Source: JAPPHA01 sp963662705 (lineage in GTDB: Bacteria; Pseudomonadota; Alphaproteobacteria; Rhodobacterales; Rhodobacteraceae). From it: a stretch of DNA of 64,000 bases. The stretch is taken from positions 4,030,001 to 4,094,000 of the forward strand of contig OY759767.1 of the NCBI GenBank assembly GCA_963662705.2, read 5' to 3'. A program made the position numbers and the translations under genes. Every line of letters begins with the position of its first letter. The stretch's first letter is position 1. Under the pieces are notes generated by a model. The model made no database searches. It saw only the letters and a list, made by a program, of their open reading frames with translations, and was not told where the DNA came from. Positions 1 through 9,198 of this stretch are shown piece by piece.

Positions 1-224
1 GATTGAGCCTCGGGACCGGCTTCCGGATCATAGGTCACGCTCCCGTCGAACCGGTTGAATCGGCCGACAAGCCAACTGAATCCGAGGTGCGAGGTCTTGA
101 ACTGAACGAACGAGTGAGAGTGATCGATCCTGTATTCTGCCGCAACTGCCTGAGCCAGCGATCCGGAAACGCCCCAGACAACCGCTGTTACGGTGAGGAC
201 GCTTGAAAGTGCGCGAATGAACAT
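1..224 (-). CDS. YceI-family exported protein, N-terminal part only
   Basis: The minus strand reads from an ATG at 224-222 out of the window, so only about 74 residues are seen. They begin with a signal peptide (MFIRALSSVLTVTAVVWGV, then a cleavage region around AQAVAA) followed by EYRIDHSHSFVQFKTSHLGF and a GRFNRFDGSVTYDPE stretch, the typical opening of the YceI lipocalin-like family, which binds isoprenoid-type lipids in the periplasm. A strong Shine-Dalgarno (AGGAGG, about 233-239) sits upstream and fixes the start. The isoprenoid-precursor gene dxs lies just upstream on the same strand, a suggestive but unproven pairing. The C-terminal part lies outside the window. Confidence 0.8.
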   Translation of the reverse strand, partial: MFIRALSSVLTVTAVVWGVSGSLAQAVAAEYRIDHSHSFVQFKTSHLGFSWLVGRFNRFDGSVTYDPEAGPEAQ

Positions 225-388
225 GAGGCTTTTCCTCCTTTGGCTTGGTTTACTGCCGTGCACGATACGTTTGGACGCCGTTTGCTCGCGGTGACCGAGG
301 CGATACATCTTCAGCCCTGTCCCGGTCCTTGCAGGGCACGCTCCGATCACCTGCCCGTTGCGAAAAAACCTTGATGAGATTTCCTGGT

Positions 389-2314
389 TCAGGCCGGGCT
401 TCGCCTCGGTTTTCGCGTTTTCTTTTCAAGTGCTGCGAGCGCGGTTTTCGCGATACTGGCTCCATCTAGGCCAGCCTGGGCAACCTGCCGCTGCGGCGCA
501 TCCTGATCAAGAAATTCGTCGGGCATGACCATGGGGCGAAACCGGATTCCCCGATCCAGCACACCGTTCGCCGCAAGAACGTGAACGACCTGGGAGGAGA
601 ATCCGCCGAGAGAGCCTTCTTCGACCGTCACGAGAACCTCGTGATGCCTGGCCAGCTGAAGAACAAGGTCCTGGTCAATCGGCTTCGCAAAACGGGCATC
701 GGCCACCGTCGTCGCAATACCGTTTTCGTCGAGTTCTTCTGCGGCCGCGAGACAGTCGGTTAACCTGGCACCATATGAAAGCAGCGCAACCGCTGTTCCC
801 TCCCTGAGGATCCGGCCCTTGCCCGGTTGCAGGATTTCCGGCTTTTCCGGAAGGCTGACTCCCGTCCCGCTTCCGCGCGGATAACGAAATGCCACGGGAC
901 CATCATCGAACGCGACAGCCGTCGCGACCATGTGCACAAGCTCGGCTTCGTCCGCGGCAGCCATCAGGACCATTCCGGGCAGGCACCCCATGTAGGCGAT
1001 ATCGAACGCTCCGCAATGCGTCTGGCCGTCAGCTCCGACGTAACCCGCCCGATCAAGGGCGAATCGAACCGGAAGGCCCTGTAGCGCGACATCATGAACG
1101 ATCTGGTCATATGCCCGCTGAAGAAACGTCGAGTAAATCACTGCAAACGGCTTCATCCCGTCGGCAGCCAGGCCTGCGGCGAACGTCACGGCGTGTTGTT
1201 CCGCGAGCCCGACATCGAAACTCCGGTCCGGGAAGACCTCCGCGAACCTGTCGACGCCGGTGCCGGACGGCATCGCTGCCGTGATCGCGACGATCCGGGC
1301 GTCGGCGCTCGCTTCCCGGATCAGGGCATCGGAAAACACCCGCGTGTAACTGGGGACATTTGAACCTGACTTGGTCATTTTGCCGGTCGAGACATCGAAA
1401 CGGCTTACGCCATGATACTTGTCACTGGATTTCTCGGCAGGCAGATACCCCTTCCCCTTTTGGGTAACGGCATGAATCAGTATCGGGCCGGCAACATCGC
1501 TGTCGCGGACATTGCGGATTACGGGCAGCAGATGATCCAGGTTGTGACCATCGATCGGACCGACGTAATACAGTCCCAGTTCTTCGAAAAAGGTACCTCC
1601 GGATAAAGCGCCGCGGGCAATTCCCTCCGCCCGGCGCGCCGCGGACCGGACCGGCTCGGGTATCCGGTCGCCCAGGTTGAGGCCAAAGTCCCTGATCGAC
1701 AGGAACGATTTCGATGAAATCAACCGCGACAGATATCCGGAAAGTGCGCCGACAGGGGGCGCGATCGACATTTCATTGTCGTTGAGAATGATAATCAGCT
1801 TGTTTTTCATGGCGCCCGCATTGTTCAGCGCCTCGAACGCCATGCCGCCGGTCATGGCCCCGTCGCCAATGACAGCTATGACATGGTTCTTTCGACCCAG
1901 GAGATCGCGTGACACGGCAAATCCCAGGGCGGCTGAAACCGATGTCGATGCATGGGCAGCCCCGAATGGATCGTACTCGCTTTCAGACCTCTTCGTGAAT
2001 CCGGACAGGCCTCCCCCCTGCCTCAGTGTCCGAATGCGGTCACGGCGGCCGGTCAGGATCTTGTGAGGATAAACCTGGTGTCCGACATCCCAGATGATCT
2101 TGTCCCCGGGTGTATCAAACAAGTAATGCAACGCGACCGTAAGCTCGACGACCCCGAGACTGGCGCCGAGGTGTCCGCCTGTTTCCGAAACCACATCGAC
2201 CGTTTCCGCCCTCAACTCCCGAACAACCTGTTGCAGACGCGCGGGACTCAGACGCCGGAGGTCGTCAGGAATCCGTATCTGGTCAAGAAGTGGAGTATCT
2301 CGCAATTTCGGCAA
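389..2314 (-). CDS. dxs: 1-deoxy-D-xylulose-5-phosphate synthase
   Basis: Encodes 641 residues, the usual DXS length. DXS condenses pyruvate and glyceraldehyde 3-phosphate to 1-deoxy-D-xylulose 5-phosphate, the first step of the methylerythritol phosphate pathway, in the cytosol with thiamine diphosphate. Visible landmarks are GGHLG (residues 46-50), DVGHQ (76-80), the thiamine-diphosphate motif GDGAMTGG (150-157) with NDNEMSI (178-184), and the transketolase-like middle and C-terminal domains (AEQHAVTFAAG, RYPRGSGTG). It is complete and looks functional. The next gene on the strand is the YceI gene. A perfect TTGACA hexamer lies on the minus strand at 2429-2434, but no convincing -10 element follows. 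Confidence 0.97.
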   Translation of the reverse strand: MPKLRDTPLLDQIRIPDDLRRLSPARLQQVVRELRAETVDVVSETGGHLGASLGVVELTVALHYLFDTPGDKIIWDVGHQVYPHKILTGRRDRIRTLRQGGGLSGFTKRSESEYDPFGAAHASTSVSAALGFAVSRDLLGRKNHVIAVIGDGAMTGGMAFEALNNAGAMKNKLIIILNDNEMSIAPPVGALSGYLSRLISSKSFLSIRDFGLNLGDRIPEPVRSAARRAEGIARGALSGGTFFEELGLYYVGPIDGHNLDHLLPVIRNVRDSDVAGPILIHAVTQKGKGYLPAEKSSDKYHGVSRFDVSTGKMTKSGSNVPSYTRVFSDALIREASADARIVAITAAMPSGTGVDRFAEVFPDRSFDVGLAEQHAVTFAAGLAADGMKPFAVIYSTFLQRAYDQIVHDVALQGLPVRFALDRAGYVGADGQTHCGAFDIAYMGCLPGMVLMAAADEAELVHMVATAVAFDDGPVAFRYPRGSGTGVSLPEKPEILQPGKGRILREGTAVALLSYGARLTDCLAAAEELDENGIATTVADARFAKPIDQDLVLQLARHHEVLVTVEEGSLGGFSSQVVHVLAANGVLDRGIRFRPMVMPDEFLDQDAPQRQVAQAGLDGASIAKTALAALEKKTRKPRRSPA

Positions 2315-2663
2315 TCCTTTCGCACCCTAAGTGAGTCAAACGCGGCAGATGCACAAACAGGTGAACCCGATGTGCGATTACGACACGAAAACTTCTCAAT
2401 CTCAAGAATTCATGAAAAACCAACTCCCTGTCAAGCAAGTAAGGATTCTCGGTCAAATCAGCCCGGCGGAGACGGGATCATGCGCACTCAAGGCTGAGCG
2501 CAAACGGCACAGGGAAGCCGCAGCCGGCCAGAGGCCCGGCATTGCGCGCCTTCCTGCCACACGCGGCGCGGCCGTGACCCCGTGAAGCCAGTCAATGTCA
2601 TCGAAATCCGTTGGCGATGCGGGGCCGTCAGCAAACCGGGGCAAGGCGGGTCACCGGACCGCT
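2315..2663. other. Intergenic region upstream of dxs
   Basis: No convincing gene. It should hold the dxs promoter; a minus-strand TTGACA at 2429-2434 is the best -35 candidate. Short open frames here lack family features. Confidence 0.5.
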
Positions 2664-3686
2664 TCAAGTCAGCGTTTTCAACAGGTCGTCGATGCAGGAA
2701 TCCAGGAAAGCCCCGAATTCCGGGTCATTCCCGGGACTGCCGACGCAGTGACCCCACGGCGAGTCATAGATGCGCAACTCGGCGTTAGGCATGTAGCTGG
2801 CTTCGATCTCGTTGTCCTCCGGGGGAAAATACAGATCCTGCTTACAGGGCAGGAGAATGGCGCGGGCCCCGATTGAACGCAGAGCTTTCTCGAAATCGCC
2901 TTTGAACTTCGCGCCGTCACTTATGTCGGCCAGTTGCCAGCTCGATAACATCGCGAGAAGATCGTTGGCGTCCCAATCGTCCGCGTGTTCCCGCGCCCAC
3001 TCGTCGAGGAGTTCGCCTGGAGAATTGAACCCGAGCTCCCGATAAAGCCCGTCGCGGAAAAAGGTCTGGGAGTATGCCCACCCGGCATAGACGGTTCCGA
3101 ACGCGCGCAGTCCCTCTTTCGGAGATTCATCGTATTCGCCTCCGTTCCATGATGGATCAGCGGTCAATGCCGCCTTGACGCCTTCGAGAAACACCCAGTT
3201 GTGCGGAGAGGTTCGCGCCGATGCACAAAAGGGCAGGATTGCGTCGACCATGCCAGGATACTGTATCGCCCATGAATATGCCTGGCATCCCGCCATGGAC
3301 CAGCCCGCAACCAGCCGAAGCCGCCGCACCCCCAGTTCCTCGGTGAGCAGCCGGTGTTGGCATGCCACGTTGTCGGAAAGCCGAACCTCGGGAAACGACG
3401 CCCCCCGACACGATGCCACGGCATTGCTGGGCGAGGTCGAAAGGCCGTTTCCGAACATGTTGATCGACACGATGAAGTGCCGGGACGGGTCCAGTGCACG
3501 CCCCGGGCCGAAATACCCCTCGTTCCGGAGATGGGTGCCCGTGTAGAATGTCGGCAGGAGTACGGCATTGTCACCGTTCTCGTTCAACCTGCCGTATGTC
3601 TTGTAGGCAAGGCGAGCCGAACGGAGGGATGCCCCGGAGGCAAGCTGGACGTCGCCCAGTTCGAAGGTCTCGTGGTTCGGTTTCAC
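2664..3686 (-). CDS. Alpha/beta-hydrolase of the homoserine O-acetyltransferase (MetX)-like family
   Basis: A 340-residue alpha/beta-hydrolase fold protein. The N-terminus (FELGDVQLASGASL...ARLAYKTYGRLNENGDNAVL) and the nucleophile elbow GWSMAGCQAY match the MetX-like group; the probable triad is Ser of GWSMAG, Asp of PCKQDLYFPPEDN and His of SPWGHCVGSPGND. MetX itself acetylates homoserine in methionine synthesis, but many family members act as hydrolases or acylate other substrates, so the substrate is left open. The start lies 18 nt after the stop of the glutamine synthetase-like gene, on the same strand, so the two are probably cotranscribed. That pairing hints at an amino-acid-derived substrate, which is inference. 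Confidence 0.8.
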   Translation of the reverse strand: MKPNHETFELGDVQLASGASLRSARLAYKTYGRLNENGDNAVLLPTFYTGTHLRNEGYFGPGRALDPSRHFIVSINMFGNGLSTSPSNAVASCRGASFPEVRLSDNVACQHRLLTEELGVRRLRLVAGWSMAGCQAYSWAIQYPGMVDAILPFCASARTSPHNWVFLEGVKAALTADPSWNGGEYDESPKEGLRAFGTVYAGWAYSQTFFRDGLYRELGFNSPGELLDEWAREHADDWDANDLLAMLSSWQLADISDGAKFKGDFEKALRSIGARAILLPCKQDLYFPPEDNEIEASYMPNAELRIYDSPWGHCVGSPGNDPEFGAFLDSCIDDLLKTLT

Positions 3687-3704
3687 CCTCCGGCACCTGT
3701 CGCG

Positions 3705-5120
3705 TCAGTACAGACGGAGATACTCCTTGACCTCCCAGTCAGTGACGGCCTGGCTGTACCGTTCCCATTCATCAACCTTGTAGCTGATGTAGGAATTCCT
3801 CATGACATGCCCCATGACCGACTCTGCGAGCGTGTCCTGGCCGAGACTCTCGATGGCCGACCACAGGTTTCGCGGAAGGCGGCGAATACCAAGCTCGCGA
3901 AACTCTTCTTCGGTCATGGTGTAGAGGTCGCGGTCGGTCGGCGGACCCGGATCAATCCGGTTCGTTATGCCCTCGATGGCGGCCGCCTGCGTCATCGCCA
4001 GTGCCAGGTAGATGTTCATGCACATGTCGGCGGCCCGGTTTTCGATGCAATACCGACTCTGCGGCAATCTGAACTGGGCAGAACGATTGTTGTGGCCGTA
4101 GGTAATGTTGGTCGGCGCCCAGGTCACCGTCCCACCCTCCAGGCCACCGACTCTCGGGACCAGGCCGTTGTAGGAATTGACCGTCGGACAGGTCAGGGCT
4201 GTGAGCGCTTCCGAATGGGAAATCAATCCACCCACGGCATGCCGGGCGGCATCCGTCCACCCTGAATCACGCGAGCCGAAGAGGTTCTTGCCCGGCTGTT
4301 CAACGGACTGGAGCGAAAAGTTGATGTGGGCGCCGGATCTCCAGTCGCCAATGGTCGGTTTCGGCATGAAAGTAATAAACCATCCATGCCTCTTCGCGAC
4401 TTCCTTCAGGAGAATGCGAAGAAAGACCAGCCGGTCGGCCATTTCGAGGACATGCGTGTAATGGAAGTCCAGCTCGAACTGCGAATATCCGCCTTCCGCG
4501 ACAACGTCGTGCAGGTCCCAGCCCAGTTCTTCCAGTATGTCGATCATGTCCTTGAAAAACGGCATTGCCTCGATCGAATACTCGAGGTCGTAGCCAAATG
4601 CCTGGCGGCGGGGGTCGATGGCGTTGGGCGGGTCGTTCTCCACCGCCTTGACCGGCATGCCGTCCGAGTCGAATTTCAGCGCGATGAATTCCGGTTCGAT
4701 CCCGGCGCTGCCGACGAATCCGGCCTTCCTTGCATCGCGGATTCCCCGTTTCAACGCCTGCCTCGGGCAGACGTTATAGGGTGTGCCTTCCCAGAAAAGA
4801 TCGCAGAAAATCATCGCCATGGATGTGTCCCACGGGCAGACGTAGACGGCGTCCAGATCAGGAATGATGATCTGGTCGGGATCAGCCGGGGTCAACTCGG
4901 GCACGTAGGAAACTGAATGGACGGCAAACTGCGGACCCTTCCCGACGCAGAGATCCTCGAAGTCGCTGATCGGCACGGGTTTTGTCTTCGGGATGCCGAA
5001 CAGGTCGATCCACGCAGGCAGAAGATACTTGACACCCTCACTCTCCAGTCGTTCGCGCGTCTCCCTAATGCTTTCCGCAGAAGGAATCGCAGCGTCCATC
5101 TGTTCAACGTAACCGGTCAT
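3705..5120 (-). CDS. Glutamine synthetase family protein, type III (GlnT)-like
   Basis: About 471 residues of the glutamine synthetase fold. The N-terminus (GVKYLLPAWIDLFGIPKTKP) matches the GlnT / gamma-glutamylmethylamide synthetase group rather than classical GlnA. Active-site landmarks include GIEPEFIAL, GDWRSGAHINFS (ATP/glutamate region), NSYNGLVP, NNRSAQFRLP and ENRAADMCMNIYLAL. Members ligate ammonia or an amine to glutamate using ATP. The ATG at 5120 is preceded by AAGGAGG with a 6-nt spacer, which decides the start over a TTG six bases upstream. It heads a probable operon with the MetX-like gene. The amine substrate cannot be told from sequence; housekeeping glutamine synthetase is less likely. 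Confidence 0.85.
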   Translation of the reverse strand: MTGYVEQMDAAIPSAESIRETRERLESEGVKYLLPAWIDLFGIPKTKPVPISDFEDLCVGKGPQFAVHSVSYVPELTPADPDQIIIPDLDAVYVCPWDTSMAMIFCDLFWEGTPYNVCPRQALKRGIRDARKAGFVGSAGIEPEFIALKFDSDGMPVKAVENDPPNAIDPRRQAFGYDLEYSIEAMPFFKDMIDILEELGWDLHDVVAEGGYSQFELDFHYTHVLEMADRLVFLRILLKEVAKRHGWFITFMPKPTIGDWRSGAHINFSLQSVEQPGKNLFGSRDSGWTDAARHAVGGLISHSEALTALTCPTVNSYNGLVPRVGGLEGGTVTWAPTNITYGHNNRSAQFRLPQSRYCIENRAADMCMNIYLALAMTQAAAIEGITNRIDPGPPTDRDLYTMTEEEFRELGIRRLPRNLWSAIESLGQDTLAESVMGHVMRNSYISYKVDEWERYSQAVTDWEVKEYLRLY

Positions 5121-5447
5121 GTACAACCTCCTTCCGAACCATCGAGTTGCCTGAGCCGTCGAGGCGCTCTTTTCATTCGATCAAAAAACCGAACGTTTCA
5201 TGCATTCAGTATAGGCACGATCAGACGCCGGAAAAAAGATCAAAAGACACGGGGGGCACGGGCGCCACTCGTCTCGTGCGCGGAGCGGGCAGGTACCGGC
5301 AGCATGACGGCACCGATGTTCCTTCGCCATCGGACAGAGCGAACAGCCCGCACATCACGGAAATTCAACAACGGTGCATCTACCGGCGAAACCCGCAACG
5401 CGGGGTTGAGCGGTCGCCCGAAAGTTGCAGAATACGGTTCAGCCGCG
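5121..5447. other. Divergent intergenic region
   Basis: Lies between the divergent glutamine synthetase-like and rhomboid genes. It must hold promoters for both. I see the AAGGAGG of the minus-strand gene but no clear promoter or operator and no gene. Confidence 0.4.
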
Positions 5448-6383
5448 ATGCATCCGGGCTTCAAACCTGTCGACGACAAGATGTTTCTCCCGCTCAAAGA
5501 CGAGAACCCGCTGCACCGCATCGGTTTTCAGTTTGTCACCGTTTTCCTGATCGCGGCATGCGTCCTTGTCTGGCTTGTCCAGGCCGAAGGAGGTGCGGCC
5601 TTCGATTCCAGGCTGGTTTTCCGACTGGGACTGATCCCCGAGACGATCCTTGGCGATCGCAGGCGCGATCCCGAGATGGCGCTGGTGTCACCCTGGCTGA
5701 CGGTGTTCACTTCGATGTTCCTGCACGGTGGTTTCTGGCACCTGTTCGGGAACATGATCTACCTCTGGGTTTTCGGCGACAACGTCGAGGACTCGATGGG
5801 CCACCTGCGATTTGCATGCTTCTACCTGTTGTGTGGAGCGGTGGCGGGCATTACCCACGCGGTAGCCGATCCCTCGTCCGTGACCCCGACCATAGGTGCG
5901 AGCGGTGCCGTTTCCGGCGTCCTTGGCGCTTATTTCATGCTTTATCCCAAGAGGGGTGTCTGGATGCTGGTTTATGTCATGCCGGTCAGGTTTCCCGCCT
6001 GGAGCGTTCTCGGAGTCTGGATTGGCGGCCAATTGATTCACGCGCTCACCCTGGGTTCAGGTGGCGGAGGCGTCGCATGGTACGCCCATATCGGGGGGTT
6101 CGTGGCAGGAGCGCTCCTCGTCATTCCCTTGCGAAAACCCGAACTGCAGATACGCCACCTCGACCGGGTTCCCTTTGGCCCGTGGAGCCATCCACGACGG
6201 CCCCGACGACCGAAAACCGACCCATGGGGCAAGTCATTTCCCCACGATGATTCTGTTGACGACACAGCGTCAGTCGATCCAAAGGGCCACATCCGGGAAC
6301 CCGGTCCCGCCGACCGGCGTGGCGCGAATTCCGCCGGCCCATGGGGAAAGCGATCGCGAAAGCCGGGCTCAAGACTCGAGTAG
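5448..6383 (+). CDS. Rhomboid-family intramembrane serine protease
   Basis: A polytopic inner-membrane protein. After a short N-terminus it shows the rhomboid pattern: first membrane helix (FVTVFLIAACVLVWLV), the HGGFWHLFGNMIYLWVFGDN loop, the catalytic serine in GASGAVSG and the catalytic histidine in YAHIGGFVAG. Rhomboids cut membrane proteins within the bilayer. The C-terminal ~75 residues are hydrophilic, proline- and charge-rich, and probably a disordered cytoplasmic tail. The start is uncertain: ATG 5448 or ATG 5481 (MFLPLKDENPLHR, closer to what homologues begin with); neither has a strong ribosome-binding site. The gene converges on the amidohydrolase gene. Confidence 0.88.
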   Translation: MHPGFKPVDDKMFLPLKDENPLHRIGFQFVTVFLIAACVLVWLVQAEGGAAFDSRLVFRLGLIPETILGDRRRDPEMALVSPWLTVFTSMFLHGGFWHLFGNMIYLWVFGDNVEDSMGHLRFACFYLLCGAVAGITHAVADPSSVTPTIGASGAVSGVLGAYFMLYPKRGVWMLVYVMPVRFPAWSVLGVWIGGQLIHALTLGSGGGGVAWYAHIGGFVAGALLVIPLRKPELQIRHLDRVPFGPWSHPRRPRRPKTDPWGKSFPHDDSVDDTASVDPKGHIREPGPADRRGANSAGPWGKRSRKPGSRLE

Positions 6384-6386
6384 ACG

Positions 6387-6405
6387 CCCGGCCGAACGGG
6401 CCGGG
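6387..6405. terminator. GC-rich hairpin between convergent genes
   Basis: A 7-bp perfect stem CCCGGCC/GGCCGGG with a 5-nt loop, just after the rhomboid stop and before the end of the convergent amidohydrolase gene. It could end transcription from both sides. No T-run follows, so the call is tentative. Confidence 0.4.
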
Positions 6406-6420
6406 GCCCGCGAGAAGGGC

Positions 6421-7293
6421 TCAGGCAATCCGGTAGAATTCGCCTGCCGTACCGCCGAAGACCGGTTCGTGAAATTGTGGCGGGATCAATTCCGAATATG
6501 CGTCGACCAGGGTCGCATAGTCCGACGTCAGGCTGTCGACCGGAAAGTTCGAACCGAACATGCAACGCTCGGGGCCGAACTGTTCGAGGCAGGTCTCGAC
6601 GAAAGGCCTGATCGAATCGGGCGTCCAGCCGTGCTCGAACATCCCGAGACCCGACAACTTGCAGTACATTTTGGGCAATACGGAAAGCTTTCGCAGTCCG
6701 CGAGCCCAATACTGCCGTCCTTCCCGTGTCCGGTCGATCGGAGATCCCGCATGACACAGGACGACGCCGAGCTCCGGAACCCGGCCGAACACATGGGCCG
6801 ACCCATCCATCAGTTCCGGATGCAGCTGCAGGTCGAATCTGAGACCGGCGTGTGCAACCTTGCGCAAACCGGTCAAGAAGTCCGGATCGTCCAGGAGCTT
6901 GCCGGTGCCCAAGAGCCGATCCTCCGCGGGCGCGCGTCCAACGATTTGCCGGATGCCGCGAACGCTCGGCAATTTGGCGAGTGATGCAAGCCGGTCATCG
7001 AAGGTGTCGTCGGTCAGATCCGCGAAAGCGACCTGGACAGCAGGCCAGCCCGGGTTGGCGGCGGCGACTGAATCCACCCAGCGCGCTTCGGCGAGACCGT
7101 CTTCGGCACCAACCTGAATGTGAACGGACGCATCGAATCCGCGCTTGGCCGCCGTTTCACGGAATTCGTCAACCAGGTAATTCCTCTGGATGGGCTTCGG
7201 ATCGCCGAAGAAACGCGGTTGGTCGCGCGTTTCGAGCCAGGGATAATGGACAGCGGCGAGATCCCACAGGTGATGGTGCGCATCAATCCTCAC
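6421..7293 (-). CDS. Amidohydrolase-2 family metal-dependent hydrolase
   Basis: A 290-residue TIM-barrel hydrolase. It opens with the metal-binding motif RIDAHHHLWD, has HIQVG, a conserved LCHAG and ends with MFGSNFPVDSL, the signature of the COG3618-type amidohydrolases that hydrolyse lactones or small-ring acids in sugar and aromatic catabolism. It is the last gene of a minus-strand group with the SnoaL-like protein 53 nt upstream and ectC above that. The substrate is unknown. Confidence 0.88.
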   Translation of the reverse strand: MRIDAHHHLWDLAAVHYPWLETRDQPRFFGDPKPIQRNYLVDEFRETAAKRGFDASVHIQVGAEDGLAEARWVDSVAAANPGWPAVQVAFADLTDDTFDDRLASLAKLPSVRGIRQIVGRAPAEDRLLGTGKLLDDPDFLTGLRKVAHAGLRFDLQLHPELMDGSAHVFGRVPELGVVLCHAGSPIDRTREGRQYWARGLRKLSVLPKMYCKLSGLGMFEHGWTPDSIRPFVETCLEQFGPERCMFGSNFPVDSLTSDYATLVDAYSELIPPQFHEPVFGGTAGEFYRIA

Positions 7294-7346
7294 GGTGGCC
7301 GCCTTTGGTCAAAAAACAACGCATGCTGAACGCCTGGGTCGGGCCA

Positions 7347-8372
7347 TCATCTCAGCAAACCGGTATCCGGGTACCCCGCAAGATGCCGCATTCGGGCAAA
7401 TACATCGACTCCCATCTGCAACAGCAGGTGGATGATGTCGATCGGAACCCAGTTTTCCGCGATGAGCCCGCCGTCCAGCCGATAAAAGTCCATGACCCTC
7501 ATTCCAACCCGTCGCCCGGTTGGCGGCAGGCCCAGCCATTCACCCTTGTGGGTGGCTACCACCGAGGGCCAACCGCCAGTCGCCGCAAAATCCCCGTCGC
7601 CGACCCTCATGTAGTGGCCGCTGCCGCGGCGGTCCGGAAACCCGGTCAGGAAAGGGACCTGGTGGTGCGCGCGAAATCCGTCGAGGCCCCGCGTGGTTCC
7701 GATTCCCGCAGGTCCGTACCAGAGAAACCGGTCGGTCCAGTACGCGCCATGCGGCATTGACTCGAGGCTGCGACCGTCAAACTTGCCGAGGGCCGAATGC
7801 ATGGCAAGAACCGTCGCGACAGACTGCCGGCCAGTGTCCGCCCGCGTGATCTCCGGCCTGACGCCGCCGCAGCCCCGCGGGCCCGGCCACATGCATTCGG
7901 ATCCGAGCGACCTGGCAATCGGCCACACACCCGCCTGGCGCATCAAGTCCAGGAAGTCGATCAGTACGTGGGATCTGGCAATCTTGCCGTGCACGACCCT
8001 GTGGGCCTCGCAGCATCTCAGGTGCACGACTCCCGAGGTCGCCGGAATGCCGTGAAGATCACGCTGAAAGGTCCCCTGGAGATGCCCCATGGAAGCCACG
8101 ATGAGATCGCCGGACGGATCGCGTTCCGGCCGTGCGTCCGAAGCACTGTATCCCGCGATAAAAATGGAATCGCGCCGTTCCAGGTCGGGCATTGCCGTAC
8201 GCAGCCGGGACCAGGCATCGGAAATGGCCTCGACACCTTTCAACTCGTTGAATGGATGGCTACCCCACCAGTCAGCGTCGGGATGATAGGCGATCCCGAC
8301 ATCGGCCCCTTCGGCGATTCCGTGCAGTCTCTCGTAGAGTTCCGACTTGGTTTTCTCGATCTCGGTCATCAA
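7347..8372 (-). CDS. Tandem SnoaL-like (NTF2-fold) protein
   Basis: A 341-residue protein made of two consecutive NTF2/SnoaL-like halves. The first runs from the start to about residue 155 (IAYHPDADWWGSHPFNELKGVEAI...), the second from about 185 to the end (MPHGAYWTDRFLWYGPAGIGTTRGLDGFRAHHQVPF...). SnoaL-like proteins include polyketide cyclases, isomerases and proteins of unknown role, often in catabolic gene groups. It sits between ectC and the amidohydrolase on the same strand and may act on the same small-molecule pathway. No catalytic residue can be assigned with confidence. Confidence 0.75.
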   Translation of the reverse strand: MMTEIEKTKSELYERLHGIAEGADVGIAYHPDADWWGSHPFNELKGVEAISDAWSRLRTAMPDLERRDSIFIAGYSASDARPERDPSGDLIVASMGHLQGTFQRDLHGIPATSGVVHLRCCEAHRVVHGKIARSHVLIDFLDLMRQAGVWPIARSLGSECMWPGPRGCGGVRPEITRADTGRQSVATVLAMHSALGKFDGRSLESMPHGAYWTDRFLWYGPAGIGTTRGLDGFRAHHQVPFLTGFPDRRGSGHYMRVGDGDFAATGGWPSVVATHKGEWLGLPPTGRRVGMRVMDFYRLDGGLIAENWVPIDIIHLLLQMGVDVFARMRHLAGYPDTGLLR

Positions 8373-8546
8373 GTATCCGTATGCTGTCTCGAGGCCGGCA
8401 ATGACCTCTTCGAAAGTTTGGCGGGACGACCCGGTGCGTCCGGAACCAGGTCGTCCGAACCCGCATGAATCCCCGGAGAAACCGCCCGATCGGCCGTTTC
8501 CGACGATAGGCTGCCGAGCCTTGCAGTATGGCGGTAAGGCAATTCG

Positions 8547-8936
8547 CTATCGTTCCGGCGCGGGATAGGAACCGTCCTCGTCATGCGTCTCCGGCCCGAC
8601 CAGGGCAGGCAGGAACACGCATACGACCCGCATGTCGGTCTGGGCATCAATCCGGTGCCGGTCGTGCCGGTCAAGCGCATACATCGTGCCCGGTTCCAGC
8701 TTGTGGGCGGCGCCTGTCTCGATTTCGGTCAGCAGGCCTCTCCCTTCGATGACCAGGTTGGCCTCGACATGATTCCTGTATTGCATGGTCTGCGACGAGC
8801 CTGCCGAGATCCTGGTCTCCGTCAACGTGAACCCCATGTTGTCCCGGCTCAGCAAGTAACGGGCACTGCTCCAAATTCCAGGATTTTCGCGAAAGGACCC
8901 GAGGATCTTCAGATCTTCCACGGTACGAACGATCAT
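8547..8936 (-). CDS. ectC: Ectoine synthase, solitary
   Basis: About 130 residues, the normal EctC length, starting MIVRTVEDLK as in most EctC proteins. EctC is a cupin that closes N-gamma-acetyl-diaminobutyrate to ectoine, a compatible solute. The iron-binding residues known from the family (Glu57, Tyr85, His93 in Paenibacillus lautus EctC) have equivalents at E58, Y86 and H94; the C-terminus CVFLPALVGPETHDEDGSYP is typical. The ATG at 8936 has GGAG 9 nt upstream; an in-frame ATG at 8951 is less likely. No ectA, ectB, ask or ectD is in the window, so it may be an orphan ectC that scavenges precursor or uses another substrate. Confidence 0.88.
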   Translation of the reverse strand: MIVRTVEDLKILGSFRENPGIWSSARYLLSRDNMGFTLTETRISAGSSQTMQYRNHVEANLVIEGRGLLTEIETGAAHKLEPGTMYALDRHDRHRIDAQTDMRVVCVFLPALVGPETHDEDGSYPAPER

Positions 8937-9198
8937 TTTGACAGTCTCCATTCGATTTCCAAACAGATTTGGGATGAAACGGCCAACGGCGCTGCATTTA
9001 GGGCAGAAGCAGGGCAAATGCCATGCCTGGTCTGAGCCTGGAAGTTTTACGCGATCGTCACGAGAGCCCTCGATGATGTCATGTCTCGAATCCTTACGCG
9101 CAATTGGCGGTCTCTTTGCATGCGGTTTTTTTGTCCGTTTCCGACCAAGTGCCAAAAGTCCGGTTGGCATGACATGCCTTAACCTCGTCGGAACGGGA

